A DNA stretch of 64,000 nucleotides from Halobacterium wangiae (GCF_021249345.1 NZ_CP089588.1:1984001-2048000), one strand, 5' to 3'; shown: positions 33,030-41,896, numbered from the stretch's first letter. Numbers and translations are program-made. Notes: generated by a model from the sequence alone, not told the origin.

Positions 33030-34766
33030 ATGCGACTGGAGGAGTACTGGGGGGTCGGCCCGAAGACGGCCGACCGCCTCGAAACGGAACTCGGGGTTCC
33101 CGACGCTATCGACGCCATCGAGAGCGCGGACGTGCGGGCGCTCGTCGAGGCCGGCATCTCGCGGGGCCGCGCCACCCGCATCCTGCGGCGCGCGAACGGC
33201 GGGGAGGGGATGGACAAACTCGCCACCGAGGACGCCCGCGCCGTCTACAAGGAACTCGTCTCGCTGGCCGCGGAGTACGCGGTCACCCGTCACGCTGGCG
33301 ACCGCATCCGCGTGCTCACGCCGCTCGTCGACCGTGAGGCGATGCGCGAGCGACTCGACAGCGTGGAGGCCGCTCTGGAGACGTGGCGTGGCCTCGACGG
33401 GGAGACGCGCCGGGCCGTCCTCGACGTGTTCGAATCGCACGACGGCGACAGCCGACGGGCGGCCGTCGAGACCGCACTCGCGCTCGACGACGTCGGCGTC
33501 TCCGGGGGCGTGTTCGCGTCCGTCGTGGACCTCGACAGGGACCGCCTGGAGGCGGCCGCCGCGGCGCTCCGCCACCTCACCGACGACGGGGTCGCGGCGG
33601 GCGCGGACGCCAAACTCGACCGTCTCCGCGAGCGCGCGGACGCGCTCGACAGCCTCGAACGCGACACGTTCGACGTCCTCGAGGCCGTGCGCTCGGAGGG
33701 CGTCGAGGGCACCGACGAGTTCCGCGAGGCGTTCGTCCAGTACGTCGCCACGGAGGCCGACGTCGAACCGCGGCAGGTCCGGAACGCGATGGTCGCGGAC
33801 GCCGCCGACGCGCCGGACTTCGTCAGCACGACCCTCCGGGAACTCTCCGGGACCGTCCGCGACCGCGTCGACGAGCGCGAGGCGGAGGTGGCCGCGGACC
33901 TCCGTGGCTCCATCTCGGGCGCTCGCGAGGACGTGGACGCCGCCGTCGACGCGGTCAGCGACCTCGCTTTCCACCTCTCCCTGGCGCGGTTCGCGGACGC
34001 CCACGACCTGGTGCGCCCCGAGTTCGTCGACCACGACGCGCTCGCGGTCCAGACCGCCCGCAACCTCACGCTCGCCGCGGAGGACGGGGACGTCCAGCCG
34101 GTGACCTACGCGGTCGGCGACCACGACCTCACGGACGTGCCGTCGGGCGACCGGGTCACCGTCCTCACCGGGGCGAACTCCGGCGGGAAGACGACGCTGC
34201 TGGAGACGCTCTGCCAGGTCGCGCTGCTCGCCGCGATGGGGCTCCCGGTGCCCGCCGAGCGCGCGACGGTCGGGCCGGTGGACTCGGTCGTCTTCCACCG
34301 CCGCCACGCGTCGTTCAACGCGGGCGTCCTGGAGGCGACGCTGAACTCCGTCGTGCCGCCGCTGGCGACCGGCGAGCGCACTCTGATGCTGGTCGACGAG
34401 TTCGAGGCGATCACCGAACCCGGGAGCGCCGCCGACCTGCTCCACGGCCTCGTCACGCTGACCGTCGACGAGGACGCACTCGGCGTGTTCGTCACGCACC
34501 TCGCGGACGACCTGGAACCGCTGCCGGACGTCGCGCGCACGGACGGCATCTTCGCGGAGGGGCTGAGCCCGAACCTCGAACTGCTCGTCGACTACCAGCC
34601 CCGCTTCGACACCGTCGGGAAGTCGACGCCGGAGTTCATCGTCTCCCGCCTCGTCGCGGACGCCGCCGACCGCTCGGAGCGCGCCGGCTACGAGACGCTC
34701 GCGCGCGCCGTCGGCGAGGAGGCCGTCCAGCGCACCCTCGCGGACGCCAAGTGGACCGAGAGCTGA
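33030..34766 (+). CDS. MutS5/MutS2-like ATPase with N-terminal helix-hairpin-helix
   Basis: 578-residue DNA-dependent ATPase of the MutS superfamily lacking the MutS1 mismatch-recognition and connector domains. An HhH-type module covers residues 1-55 (EYWGVGPKTADRLETELGVP; EAGISRGRATRILRR). Helical core and clamp follow, then the ATPase: Walker A GANSGGKT (381-388), Walker B LMLVDEF (D456, E457) and ITEPGSAAD. The C-terminal Smr nuclease domain of bacterial MutS2 is absent. Haloarchaeal relatives are often named MutS5. Recombination or stalled-ribosome/branched-DNA roles are possible; mismatch repair is unlikely without the FxE motif. Confidence 0.93.
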   Translation: MRLEEYWGVGPKTADRLETELGVPDAIDAIESADVRALVEAGISRGRATRILRRANGGEGMDKLATEDARAVYKELVSLAAEYAVTRHAGDRIRVLTPLVDREAMRERLDSVEAALETWRGLDGETRRAVLDVFESHDGDSRRAAVETALALDDVGVSGGVFASVVDLDRDRLEAAAAALRHLTDDGVAAGADAKLDRLRERADALDSLERDTFDVLEAVRSEGVEGTDEFREAFVQYVATEADVEPRQVRNAMVADAADAPDFVSTTLRELSGTVRDRVDEREAEVAADLRGSISGAREDVDAAVDAVSDLAFHLSLARFADAHDLVRPEFVDHDALAVQTARNLTLAAEDGDVQPVTYAVGDHDLTDVPSGDRVTVLTGANSGGKTTLLETLCQVALLAAMGLPVPAERATVGPVDSVVFHRRHASFNAGVLEATLNSVVPPLATGERTLMLVDEFEAITEPGSAADLLHGLVTLTVDEDALGVFVTHLADDLEPLPDVARTDGIFAEGLSPNLELLVDYQPRFDTVGKSTPEFIVSRLVADAADRSERAGYETLARAVGEEAVQRTLADAKWTES

Positions 34767-34814
34767 GATGCCGATTGCGCCAACGACTTAGGGGCCGCCG
34801 CGCCTGGTCGACGT

Positions 34815-35333
34815 ATGCCAGTCGAGTTCTCCGTCGTCGCCTCGCTCGCCGCCGTCGCCGTTCTGCTCGGGGTGTCGGCGTTCTTCTCCAGCACCGAGAT
34901 CGCGCTGTTCTCGCTGACGACCGAACGTCTGGACGCGCTCGCCGCCAGCGACGACCGCGGGCCGGGGTTGCAGCGTCTGCGGGAGGACCCTCACCGACTG
35001 CTCGTGACGATCCTCGTCGGGAACAACGTGGTGAACATCGCGACAACGAGCATCCTCACCGTGTTGCTGGTGGCGTACCTCCCACCGGAACTCGCCGTCC
35101 TCGGGACGACGCTCGTGGCGACGACGCTCGTGCTCGTCTGCGGGGAGATCCTCCCGAAGTCGTGGGGGCTCGCGAACGCCGAATCCTGGGCGCTCACGGC
35201 CGCGCGGCCCGTGAAGTACGTCGGGCTGCTGCTGTGGCCGCTCGTCGCGTTCTTCGACGCGGTGACTCGCGGGCTCGCTGGCGCCACCGGCGGCAGCCCG
35301 GACATCGAACGGGAACTCCTCGAAGAAGAGTGA
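34815..35333 (+). CDS. DUF21/CNNM transmembrane protein without CBS domains
   Basis: 172 residues made only of the CNNM membrane domain. Its landmarks are FFSSTEIALFSL, the REDPHRLLVTILVGNNVVNIA core and VCGEILPKSWGL, with about four helices, ending in an acidic tail. The full-length relative at 52591-53946 has the same domain followed by CBS and CorC/HlyC domains. These proteins are linked to Mg2+/Co2+ or Na+ transport. The regulatory CBS module is missing here, and the next gene converges immediately after the stop, so this is the natural full length. It may pair with the larger paralogue. Confidence 0.92.
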   Translation: MPVEFSVVASLAAVAVLLGVSAFFSSTEIALFSLTTERLDALAASDDRGPGLQRLREDPHRLLVTILVGNNVVNIATTSILTVLLVAYLPPELAVLGTTLVATTLVLVCGEILPKSWGLANAESWALTAARPVKYVGLLLWPLVAFFDAVTRGLAGATGGSPDIERELLEEE

Positions 35334-35495
35334 CTACGGCCACTCGGCGTCGGCGTCCTCGATGGGAGCGGCGACGACGCCCTCGCGCTGGCTCAGGCTC
35401 CGGGCGTGGGGCAGGCAGACGTCGCGGTCCGGGCCGCGCGGGTCGTGGACGCGGACGGCCGCGGGACGGGAACAGCCGTCCTCGGCGCAGGGCAT
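35334..35495 (-). CDS. 53-residue zinc-finger-like protein
   Basis: Tiny reading frame on the minus strand: it begins MPCAEDGCSRPAAVRVHDPR and ends EDADAEWP. It has a CX4C pair (CAEDGC) and a downstream CX2H pair (VCLPHAR) about 18 residues later, spaced like a single zinc knuckle, with an acidic tail. Its stop abuts the DUF21 stop on the other strand, and it starts 4 nt after the wHTH-GNAT stop at 35500, implying an operon. Such micro-zinc-finger proteins are frequent in haloarchaea and mostly of unknown function. Confidence 0.78.
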   Translation of the reverse strand: MPCAEDGCSRPAAVRVHDPRGPDRDVCLPHARSLSQREGVVAAPIEDADAEWP

Positions 35496-35499
35496 CGCC

Positions 35500-36231
35500 T
35501 CAGATCCAGACCGCCATCATCACTTCGTCGACGTACTCGTCGTCCAGTTTGTAGTGGTCCTCGCGGACGGCCTCGATCTCCCAGCCGTTGGCCTTCAGGA
35601 ACTCCACGGCGTCCTCGTTCGACGACGGGACGCTGTTGTACATCTTCTCGTACCCCCGGCTGCCGGCCCACTCGAGGCCGCGTTCGAGGAGGTGGCTGCC
35701 GATGCCGTGGCCGCGGTACGTCTCGATGACTCCTACCGTCAGCTCCGCTGTGTGTTCGAGTTTGTCGAGTTCCGAGCCGGCGACGTGTACCCACCCCACC
35801 ACGTCGTTGCCGACGGTGGCGACGAAGAACATCCGCTCCTCGAGTTCGTTGTGCCGGAGGATGACCTCCTCGTGGTCGATGACGTCCGCGACGGACTCGG
35901 CCTCGATGTACGTGCGCTCGCTGGCGACCTGCCGGATGGCGCCGACGAGTCCCGTGAGGTCCGACTGGTGGGCCGGCCGGACGACGAACTCAACATCGCC
36001 GTCGCGGTGCTCCTCGGCGGCGACGTCGTCGAAGGCGACCGCGATGCGGCCGTCCTCGACGGTGACGTAGCCGTCGCGTCGCAGGATGGCGACGTGGTGG
36101 CGGATGCCCCGCGGGTCGAGGCGCAGGTCGCCTTCGATGTCGTCGAACCCGCACTCGCCGTGGCGCTCGACGTAGTTGTAGATACGTTCGCGGTCGTCGT
36201 GTCCGAACTCCAGGCTGTGCTCGACGTTCAT
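35500..36231 (-). CDS. Winged-helix domain fused to a GNAT acetyltransferase
   Basis: 243 residues. The N-terminal 70 or so form a wHTH-like module (RERIYNYVERHGECGFDDIE; RGIRHHVAILRRDGYVTVEDG). Residues from about 80 on are a GNAT fold (VRPAHQSDLTGLVGAIRQVA), with the acetyl-CoA P-loop region VGVIETYRGHGIGSHLLERG and SVPSSNEDAVEFLKANGW. It probably acetylates a protein or small amine and may bind DNA, or use the HTH for protein contacts. It is co-transcribed with the 53-residue zinc protein. Confidence 0.92.
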   Translation of the reverse strand: MNVEHSLEFGHDDRERIYNYVERHGECGFDDIEGDLRLDPRGIRHHVAILRRDGYVTVEDGRIAVAFDDVAAEEHRDGDVEFVVRPAHQSDLTGLVGAIRQVASERTYIEAESVADVIDHEEVILRHNELEERMFFVATVGNDVVGWVHVAGSELDKLEHTAELTVGVIETYRGHGIGSHLLERGLEWAGSRGYEKMYNSVPSSNEDAVEFLKANGWEIEAVREDHYKLDDEYVDEVMMAVWI

Positions 36232-36285
36232 GATTGTTCGTACTGAACCTGACTATTTAGTCCTTTGTCACCCGTTAGCACGTGG

Positions 36286-36675
36286 CTATTCGGGGCGGCG
36301 CTTCGCCCGTTCCGGCACGTGCGTGAGCACCTGGGCCGTGTCGACGACGTTCCGCGTGTCGACGAGCACGGTCGCCGCCTCGCGGATGGAGAAGTCGGCG
36401 TCGAGTTGCACGCCGTAACACTGCGCGTACAGCGACAGCCAGCTGTTCAACGACTGTTCGAGCAGGGAGAGTTCGACGTCCGTGAACGGCGCGCGCTCGC
36501 CGCCCGTCCGCCCCTCGACGTAGACGGAGATCGCCGGCCCGACGCCCTCGCGGAGGTACTCGAGGGCCTCCTCCTCGTTCGGCGGCTCCTCGGGCGGCTC
36601 GAAGCACTCGCTGTCCCGCTGGGCGCGGTTCGCCAGCGGCTTGATGCGCTCCCAGTACGGCGAGCGGTCGCTCAT
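36286..36675 (-). CDS. Conserved hypothetical protein at the end of the fix operon
   Basis: 129 residues from ATG 36675 (MSDRSPYWERIKPLANRAQ), overlapping the fixCX stop by 4 nt, so translationally coupled. It is largely helical and acidic (PPEEPPNEEEALEYLREGVG), with a hydrophobic helix LLEQSLNSWLSLYAQCYGV near the middle and two cysteines. I do not recognise the family. Consistent coupling to fixCX suggests a role in assembling or using the ETF-quinone oxidoreductase. Confidence 0.85.
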   Translation of the reverse strand: MSDRSPYWERIKPLANRAQRDSECFEPPEEPPNEEEALEYLREGVGPAISVYVEGRTGGERAPFTDVELSLLEQSLNSWLSLYAQCYGVQLDADFSIREAATVLVDTRNVVDTAQVLTHVPERAKRRPE

Positions 36676-38345
36676 CCCTGTTCGAACTCGACGCCCTTCC
36701 CGCCGCGGGGATGCTCCCACTCGGTGTCCGCGACCACCGCACAGGTTCCGCACTCGACGCACGGCTGGGTGTCGAGGCTCACGACGCGCTCCTCGTCGCC
36801 GTTTCGTTGGACGGTCTCCGAGCGGTAGCAGCCACCGCCGAAGTCCTCGGCGCTCACCGGGCAGGCCGTCACGGCTGCCCCACTTGCCTCGTAGGACGCG
36901 TCGCGCAGTTCGATGTGCGGGTTGCCGATGTCCGTGTCGTAGGTGAGGTCGCCGATGCGGTCGGCGAGACTCGGCGGTTCGACGCTGGACTCGCTCGTGA
37001 CGTGGGCGCCGAGTTCCTCCGCGATGACGGTGGGGAGCGTCACGTACGGCGTCCGCGTGTCCGGGACGATCGAGGCGAGGTACGGCGACCCGTACAGCGC
37101 CTCGAGGCGGCCACCGAGCGCGCGCACCGCCGCCCGGCCCGCGAACGATGTCAGCACGCCGTCGACGAGCCCGGTGACCGCGTCGTGCTCGCCGAGGGCG
37201 CTCGTCACGCGGTAGCCACTCGGCCGGAGTTTGTCCATCACGCCCTCGTCGCACAGGCGGCGCTCGTAGCGCTTCCCCGCGCTCTTCGGGTTGCCCCGGC
37301 CCTTCGCCTCGACGTACGCCTCGGCGGCCAGCGCGCCCGCGCTGACGGCGTGGTTCATCCCCTTGATGATGGGGCCCTGGGCCTGCATCTGGCCAGCGGC
37401 GTCTCCCACCAGCAGGAGCCGCCCCTCGTGGGGCGAGGGGTGGGCGGCCTTCTTCGAGTCCGGCACGAGCTTCGCGCCGTACTCCAGTTCCTCGTAGTCA
37501 TCGCCCAGCCAGTCCGCCAGCAGCGGGTGGGTGAGCAGCGCGTCGAGCAGTTCGTGGGGTTCGGCCTCCTCGGCGACGAGGCTGTCGAGGTGGAACACCG
37601 TCCCGATGGACAGCGACCCCTCGTTCGTGTAGCAGAAGCCGCCACCGCGGACGTCCTCGAAGAGGTCGCCCGAGAACAGGTGGGCGACGCCCTCGTCGGG
37701 GTCGAGGTCGAAGCGCTCGTTCACGACGTCGGGGTCCATGTCCACGACGGCCTTCACGCCCTGGAACCACTCCTCGGGTTCCTCCCAGTCCATCAGACCC
37801 GCGTCCCGCGCGAGTTCACTGTTCACGCCGTCGGCGGCCACCACGACGTCCGCCCGGATGGGGTCGAGTTCGTCGCAGGTGACGCCCACTATCTCGCCGT
37901 TCTCCTCGAGCAGACCGTTGACGCGGACGTCCGTCAGCAGGCCGCCGCCCGTCTCGCGGGTGCGCTCGTGGACGCGCTCGGCGAGCCACGAGTCCATGTG
38001 GCGCCGGAGCACCGCGTCCGACCACTCGGTGTCGTGCTCGTGGAGGTCCGTGATGTCGAACGTCTCGACCTGCCGGCCGGCGACGTTGTGGAGGTAGTAC
38101 TCCGTCACGGGGCGCTCGGTCGCCGCCTCCCGGACGTCCGGGAAGAGGTCGTCGAGCGTGTAGGGGGCGGACTCCTCACCGTACAGCAGGCCGCCGCTCA
38201 CGTTCTTCGACCCGGCCTCGACGCCGCGTTCGAGGACGAGTGTCTCTACGCCGTGGTCCGCCAGTGCCGCTGCCGCCGCCGCCCCGCCTGGGCCGGCGCC
38301 GACGACGACCGCCTCGTAGTGTTCGTAGTCGTCAGTTTCAGTCAT
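36672..38345 (-). CDS. fixC: FixC-FixX fusion: ETF-quinone oxidoreductase with C-terminal ferredoxin domain
   Basis: 557 residues from ATG 38345, which overlaps the fixB stop by 8 nt. The FAD-binding N-terminus is VVVGAGPGGAAAAAAL, with GGLLYGE and the second FAD motif RLLLVGDAAGQM. The C-terminal 90 or so residues match FixX: HIELRDASYEASG, TACPVSAEDFGGGCY, CVECGTC and WEHPRGGKGVEF, providing cysteines for one 4Fe-4S cluster. E. coli and rhizobia encode FixC and FixX separately; here they are one chain. It passes electrons from the FixAB flavoprotein to menaquinone in the membrane. Confidence 0.95.
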   Translation of the reverse strand: MTETDDYEHYEAVVVGAGPGGAAAAAALADHGVETLVLERGVEAGSKNVSGGLLYGEESAPYTLDDLFPDVREAATERPVTEYYLHNVAGRQVETFDITDLHEHDTEWSDAVLRRHMDSWLAERVHERTRETGGGLLTDVRVNGLLEENGEIVGVTCDELDPIRADVVVAADGVNSELARDAGLMDWEEPEEWFQGVKAVVDMDPDVVNERFDLDPDEGVAHLFSGDLFEDVRGGGFCYTNEGSLSIGTVFHLDSLVAEEAEPHELLDALLTHPLLADWLGDDYEELEYGAKLVPDSKKAAHPSPHEGRLLLVGDAAGQMQAQGPIIKGMNHAVSAGALAAEAYVEAKGRGNPKSAGKRYERRLCDEGVMDKLRPSGYRVTSALGEHDAVTGLVDGVLTSFAGRAAVRALGGRLEALYGSPYLASIVPDTRTPYVTLPTVIAEELGAHVTSESSVEPPSLADRIGDLTYDTDIGNPHIELRDASYEASGAAVTACPVSAEDFGGGCYRSETVQRNGDEERVVSLDTQPCVECGTCAVVADTEWEHPRGGKGVEFEQG

Positions 38346-39999
38346 CGGATGCACCGCCTGTAGCCGCGAGTTCTTCGACGTCCAGTTCGCCGTTCTCCAG
38401 GGCCTCGGTCAGCACCGGCAGCACCTCGAAGAGGTCGCCCTCCACGAAGTAGTCCGAGAAGTCCCGGATGTCCGCCTCCGGGTTGGTGTTGATGGAGACG
38501 ATTGTGTCGGACTCGTCCATCCCGACCTTGTGCTGGACGGCGCCGCTGATGCCCGCCGCCACGTACAGTTTCGGCTCCACGACCTGGCCGGTCTCGCCGA
38601 TCTGTCGCTCCTCGCTGGCGTACTGTTCGACGTGGCCGTCGAAGTCGTACGACGAGGTGACGATGCCGCGGGTGATGCCCATCGCGGCGTCCTCGAAGGC
38701 GTTCGTCAGTTCGAGGCCGAGTTCCATCCCCTCGGTGGGGTCGTCGCCGATGCCGCGGCCGAGCGCCACGACGACGTCGTGGCCCGTCAGGTCGACGCCG
38801 CTGTCGAGTTCGTCGTACTCGGTGACCTCGACCTGGAACCACTCCTCGGGGAGGTCGAAGTCGTACTCGTACACCTCGCCCTCCCGGTCGTAGTCGGGGT
38901 CGGGCACCTCGAAGCTCCCCGGGATGACCGAGGCGCCCTGTGGGTGGAACTCCCGCGTCGGGTTGTCCAGACAGAGGATGGTGGAGTACTCGAAGCCCGA
39001 GAAGTCCGGGCGCTTCATGTGGAGCACGCGCTCGAACTGTTTCTTCTCGCCCTCTCGCCCGGTCTTCGCGGGGTTCGAGATGACGGTGTCGTCGATGTAC
39101 AGCCCCGAGCAGTCGCTCGCCAGACCGCTGTCGAGTTCGCCCTGCACCTGCGCGGAGAGGTCCCGGCCGTTGTTCGTCGCCGGGAACAGCACGTACCGCG
39201 GTTCGTCGTAGTCGCGCCACGACGAGTCCCCGGCGTCCGGTTCCACGTCGAGTTCCCCGCCGGCGCGTGCCATCGCGGAGAACAGTTCCGCGTACGGCCT
39301 GTGACGGAACCGCTGTAGTTCCGGGTCGTCCTGGTAGACGACCACGTCGGCGCCGCACGCGATGGACTCGTCGGCCAGGTCGCCGACCTCGTCCTCGAGC
39401 AGCACGGCGACGACGCGCTCGTCGCTGTCGTACTCCTCGTTGTAGCCGTCCATCAGGCGGCGGGCCTTCCCGAGCATCTCCCGGGAGACGTCGAGGAGGT
39501 CGCCGTCCTTCGTCTCGCAGAACACCCACATGTCCTCGTAGGTGCCGCCCTCGAGGGTCTCGACGTACTGCTTGTCCGCGGTCGGGTGGTCGAGTTCGGG
39601 GTACTTCTCCTCGGGCGGCACGCGCTCGATCTCCTCGTCGCGTTCGCCGCTGCCCTGAATGGAGTCGATGCGCTTCTGGACGAGGCGCTTGACGCTGTCG
39701 CGGTCCTCGCCGGCCTCCTCGCGCTCGATCAGTTCCTCCAGTCGCTCGACGCTGTCGATGTTCTGGAGTTCGTTGGCGAGGTCCGCGGGGCTCATCTCCG
39801 TCGGGTCGAGGTCCTCGCGGTCCTCGGCCTCGTCCTCGCGGAACTTCTCGATGCGGGACTGGATGAGCTGTTTCGCGCCCGCCCGGTCCTTCCCGGCCTT
39901 CTCCGTCTCGAGGATGTCCTCCAGTTCGTCGACGTCCTCGACGTCCTGGATCTCGGGGCCGAGTTCGGAGATGTCGTAGTCGTTCGGGTCAAGTGCCAC
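38338..39999 (-). CDS. fixB: FixB / electron transfer flavoprotein alpha subunit with duplicated N-terminal module
   Basis: 553 residues; bacterial FixB/EtfA proteins are about 310-350. The C-terminal half is the ETF alpha domain with FAD-binding segments VVVALGRGIGDDPTEG, GETGQVVEPKLYVAAGISGA and SDTIVSINTNPEADI. The first 145 or so residues are an acidic helical extension with two homologous units of about 45 residues, 9-53 and 70-114 (EDVDELEDILETEKAGKDRA versus DSVERLEELIEREEAGEDRD). It lies between fixA (2-nt gap) and fixCX (overlap). Confidence 0.95.
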   Translation of the reverse strand: MALDPNDYDISELGPEIQDVEDVDELEDILETEKAGKDRAGAKQLIQSRIEKFREDEAEDREDLDPTEMSPADLANELQNIDSVERLEELIEREEAGEDRDSVKRLVQKRIDSIQGSGERDEEIERVPPEEKYPELDHPTADKQYVETLEGGTYEDMWVFCETKDGDLLDVSREMLGKARRLMDGYNEEYDSDERVVAVLLEDEVGDLADESIACGADVVVYQDDPELQRFRHRPYAELFSAMARAGGELDVEPDAGDSSWRDYDEPRYVLFPATNNGRDLSAQVQGELDSGLASDCSGLYIDDTVISNPAKTGREGEKKQFERVLHMKRPDFSGFEYSTILCLDNPTREFHPQGASVIPGSFEVPDPDYDREGEVYEYDFDLPEEWFQVEVTEYDELDSGVDLTGHDVVVALGRGIGDDPTEGMELGLELTNAFEDAAMGITRGIVTSSYDFDGHVEQYASEERQIGETGQVVEPKLYVAAGISGAVQHKVGMDESDTIVSINTNPEADIRDFSDYFVEGDLFEVLPVLTEALENGELDVEELAATGGASDD

Positions 40000-40001
40000 G
40001 G

Positions 40002-40850
40002 TCAGTCACCCCCCGCAAACTGCTGGAGTTCGTCGACGACGCTGCCCATCTCCTCCTCGTCGCCCGGGTCGACCATCGTCGCGTCCCGTTCGGCGGGCGC
40101 CTTCGGGATCGGGTCGACCCCGGAGACGATGGTCGGCGACCCGTCCAGCCCGATGAAGTCCGGGTCGAGGTTGAGATCCTCGTGATCCCACACCTTCAGG
40201 TGGTCCTCGTGGTCCTCGGCCCGCTGCTGGGTCTCCTCCCGGCGGTCCTTGTGCTCGAGGCGGTGGGCCGCCTTCCGGTAGGAGGGTTCGAACTCGGGAT
40301 CGGTGACGACGAACGCCGGCAGCGACGCCTCGACGGTCTCGATCTCGTCGACGTCGCCCGCGACCAGGCGCTTGGCCCGAACGCGGCCCTCCTCGGGTTC
40401 GACGTCGAGCGCGACGACGTGCGTCAGAATCGGCCAGTCGAGACACCACGCGGTCTGCGGGCCGGTGTGACCGGTCTCGCCGTCCGCGGTCTTGAACCCC
40501 GCGAACACGAGGTCGGGTTCGAGGCGTTCGAGGCCGGTCGCGAGCGTCATCGCCGTCGCCCACGTGTCGGCGGCCGCCATCTCGCGGTCCGACAGCAGGT
40601 AGAGGTCGTCGGCGTAGACGGACGCCATCGCCTCGCGGAGCACGTCGCCGTAGCCCGGCGGCCCCATGCTCATCACGCTCGTGGTGCCGCCCTGCCGGAT
40701 CTTCGTCTGGAGCGCCGCCCGCAGCGCGTGGTCGTCGTTCGGGTTCATGACTGTGGGCGTGTCGCCGCGTTCGAGGTGGCCGTCCTCGTCGAAGGACACC
40801 TGTCCCTCGCGGAAGTCCGGCACGCCCTTCGTCAGGGTGACGGTGTGCAT
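40002..40850 (-). CDS. fixA: FixA / electron transfer flavoprotein beta subunit
   Basis: 282 residues from ATG 40850 (MHTVTLTKGVPDFREGQVSF). It has the adenosine-binding EtfB fold: MNPNDDHALRAAL, TTSVMSMGPPGYGDVLREA, ADTWATAMTLATGLE, FAGFKTADGETGHTGPQTAW and a C-terminal tail near LDPDFIGLDGSPTIV that wraps the alpha subunit. It accepts electrons from acyl-CoA dehydrogenases or similar flavoproteins. It follows the ferredoxin gene by 2 nt and precedes fixB by 2 nt. Whether this complex bifurcates electrons cannot be decided from the sequence read here. Confidence 0.95.
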   Translation of the reverse strand: MHTVTLTKGVPDFREGQVSFDEDGHLERGDTPTVMNPNDDHALRAALQTKIRQGGTTSVMSMGPPGYGDVLREAMASVYADDLYLLSDREMAAADTWATAMTLATGLERLEPDLVFAGFKTADGETGHTGPQTAWCLDWPILTHVVALDVEPEEGRVRAKRLVAGDVDEIETVEASLPAFVVTDPEFEPSYRKAAHRLEHKDRREETQQRAEDHEDHLKVWDHEDLNLDPDFIGLDGSPTIVSGVDPIPKAPAERDATMVDPGDEEEMGSVVDELQQFAGGD

Positions 40851-40852
40851 CG

Positions 40853-41305
<453 letters not shown>

Positions 41306-41896
41306 CTACGACTTCCGGCGCTTGCCGGCGTTCGTGCTCGGGCGCACGTGCTCGGCACCCTTGCCACGGTTCTGGAGGCCGCGAGCGCGACGGCCCGCGC
41401 TCGTCTTCCCGCGGAAGACGCGGTTCTTCTGGGCGTCCTCGCAGATCCAGTTGAGGTCGTCGTCGTTCTGGATGGCGCCGTGCTCGGGGTCGAGGAGGAT
41501 CACTTCGAACCACTTCTGGGAGCCGTCCTCGCCCACCCAGTAGGAGTTCAGCACGCGGAGGTTGATGAACTTCCGCGAGGCGCGCTCCTCGGCGATGCGC
41601 TGGAGGTTCTTCGCGCGGCCGATGCGGTTGACGCCCTGGCGCTTCGTCCGGCGGCCCGCCTTGAAGCGGGACTTCCGGGCGGTGCCCTTCCGGACGCTGA
41701 CGCGCGCGACGACGACGCCCTGCTTGGCCTTGTAGCCGAGTTCGCGGGCCTTGTCGAGGCGCGTCGGTCGGTCGATTCGTTCGATGGCGCCCTGGTTGCG
41801 CCACTCCTGTTTGCGCTGCCACTGGAGCTCGGCGAGTTTCCCGTCGCTGGGGTCCCGCCAGGCTTCCTTGATGTGGGAGTAGAGGCTTCGTGTCAT
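41306..41896 (-). CDS. rpl15e: 50S ribosomal protein L15e
   Basis: 196 residues; the archaeal/eukaryotic-specific large-subunit protein eL15. Diagnostic segments are MTRSLYSHIKEAWRDPSDG, LGYKAKQGVVVARVSVRKG, GRRTKRQGVNRIGRAKNLQ, LNSYWVGEDGSQKWFEVILL and the basic tail GKGAEHVRPSTNAGKRRKS. It is a single gene, with a leader of roughly 110 nt containing a strong hairpin if the TATA-like sequence near 42031 is its promoter. Confidence 0.98.
   Translation of the reverse strand: MTRSLYSHIKEAWRDPSDGKLAELQWQRKQEWRNQGAIERIDRPTRLDKARELGYKAKQGVVVARVSVRKGTARKSRFKAGRRTKRQGVNRIGRAKNLQRIAEERASRKFINLRVLNSYWVGEDGSQKWFEVILLDPEHGAIQNDDDLNWICEDAQKNRVFRGKTSAGRRARGLQNRGKGAEHVRPSTNAGKRRKS

Noticed and set aside
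33383-35554. 723-codon open frame overlapping the MutS5-like and DUF21 genes
   Set aside because: Arg/Pro/Gly-rich product typical of the third-frame shadow in GC-rich DNA.
40270-40300. GGTTCGAACTC sequence resembling a tRNA T-loop
   Set aside because: It lies inside fixA coding sequence with no acceptor, D or anticodon stems around it.
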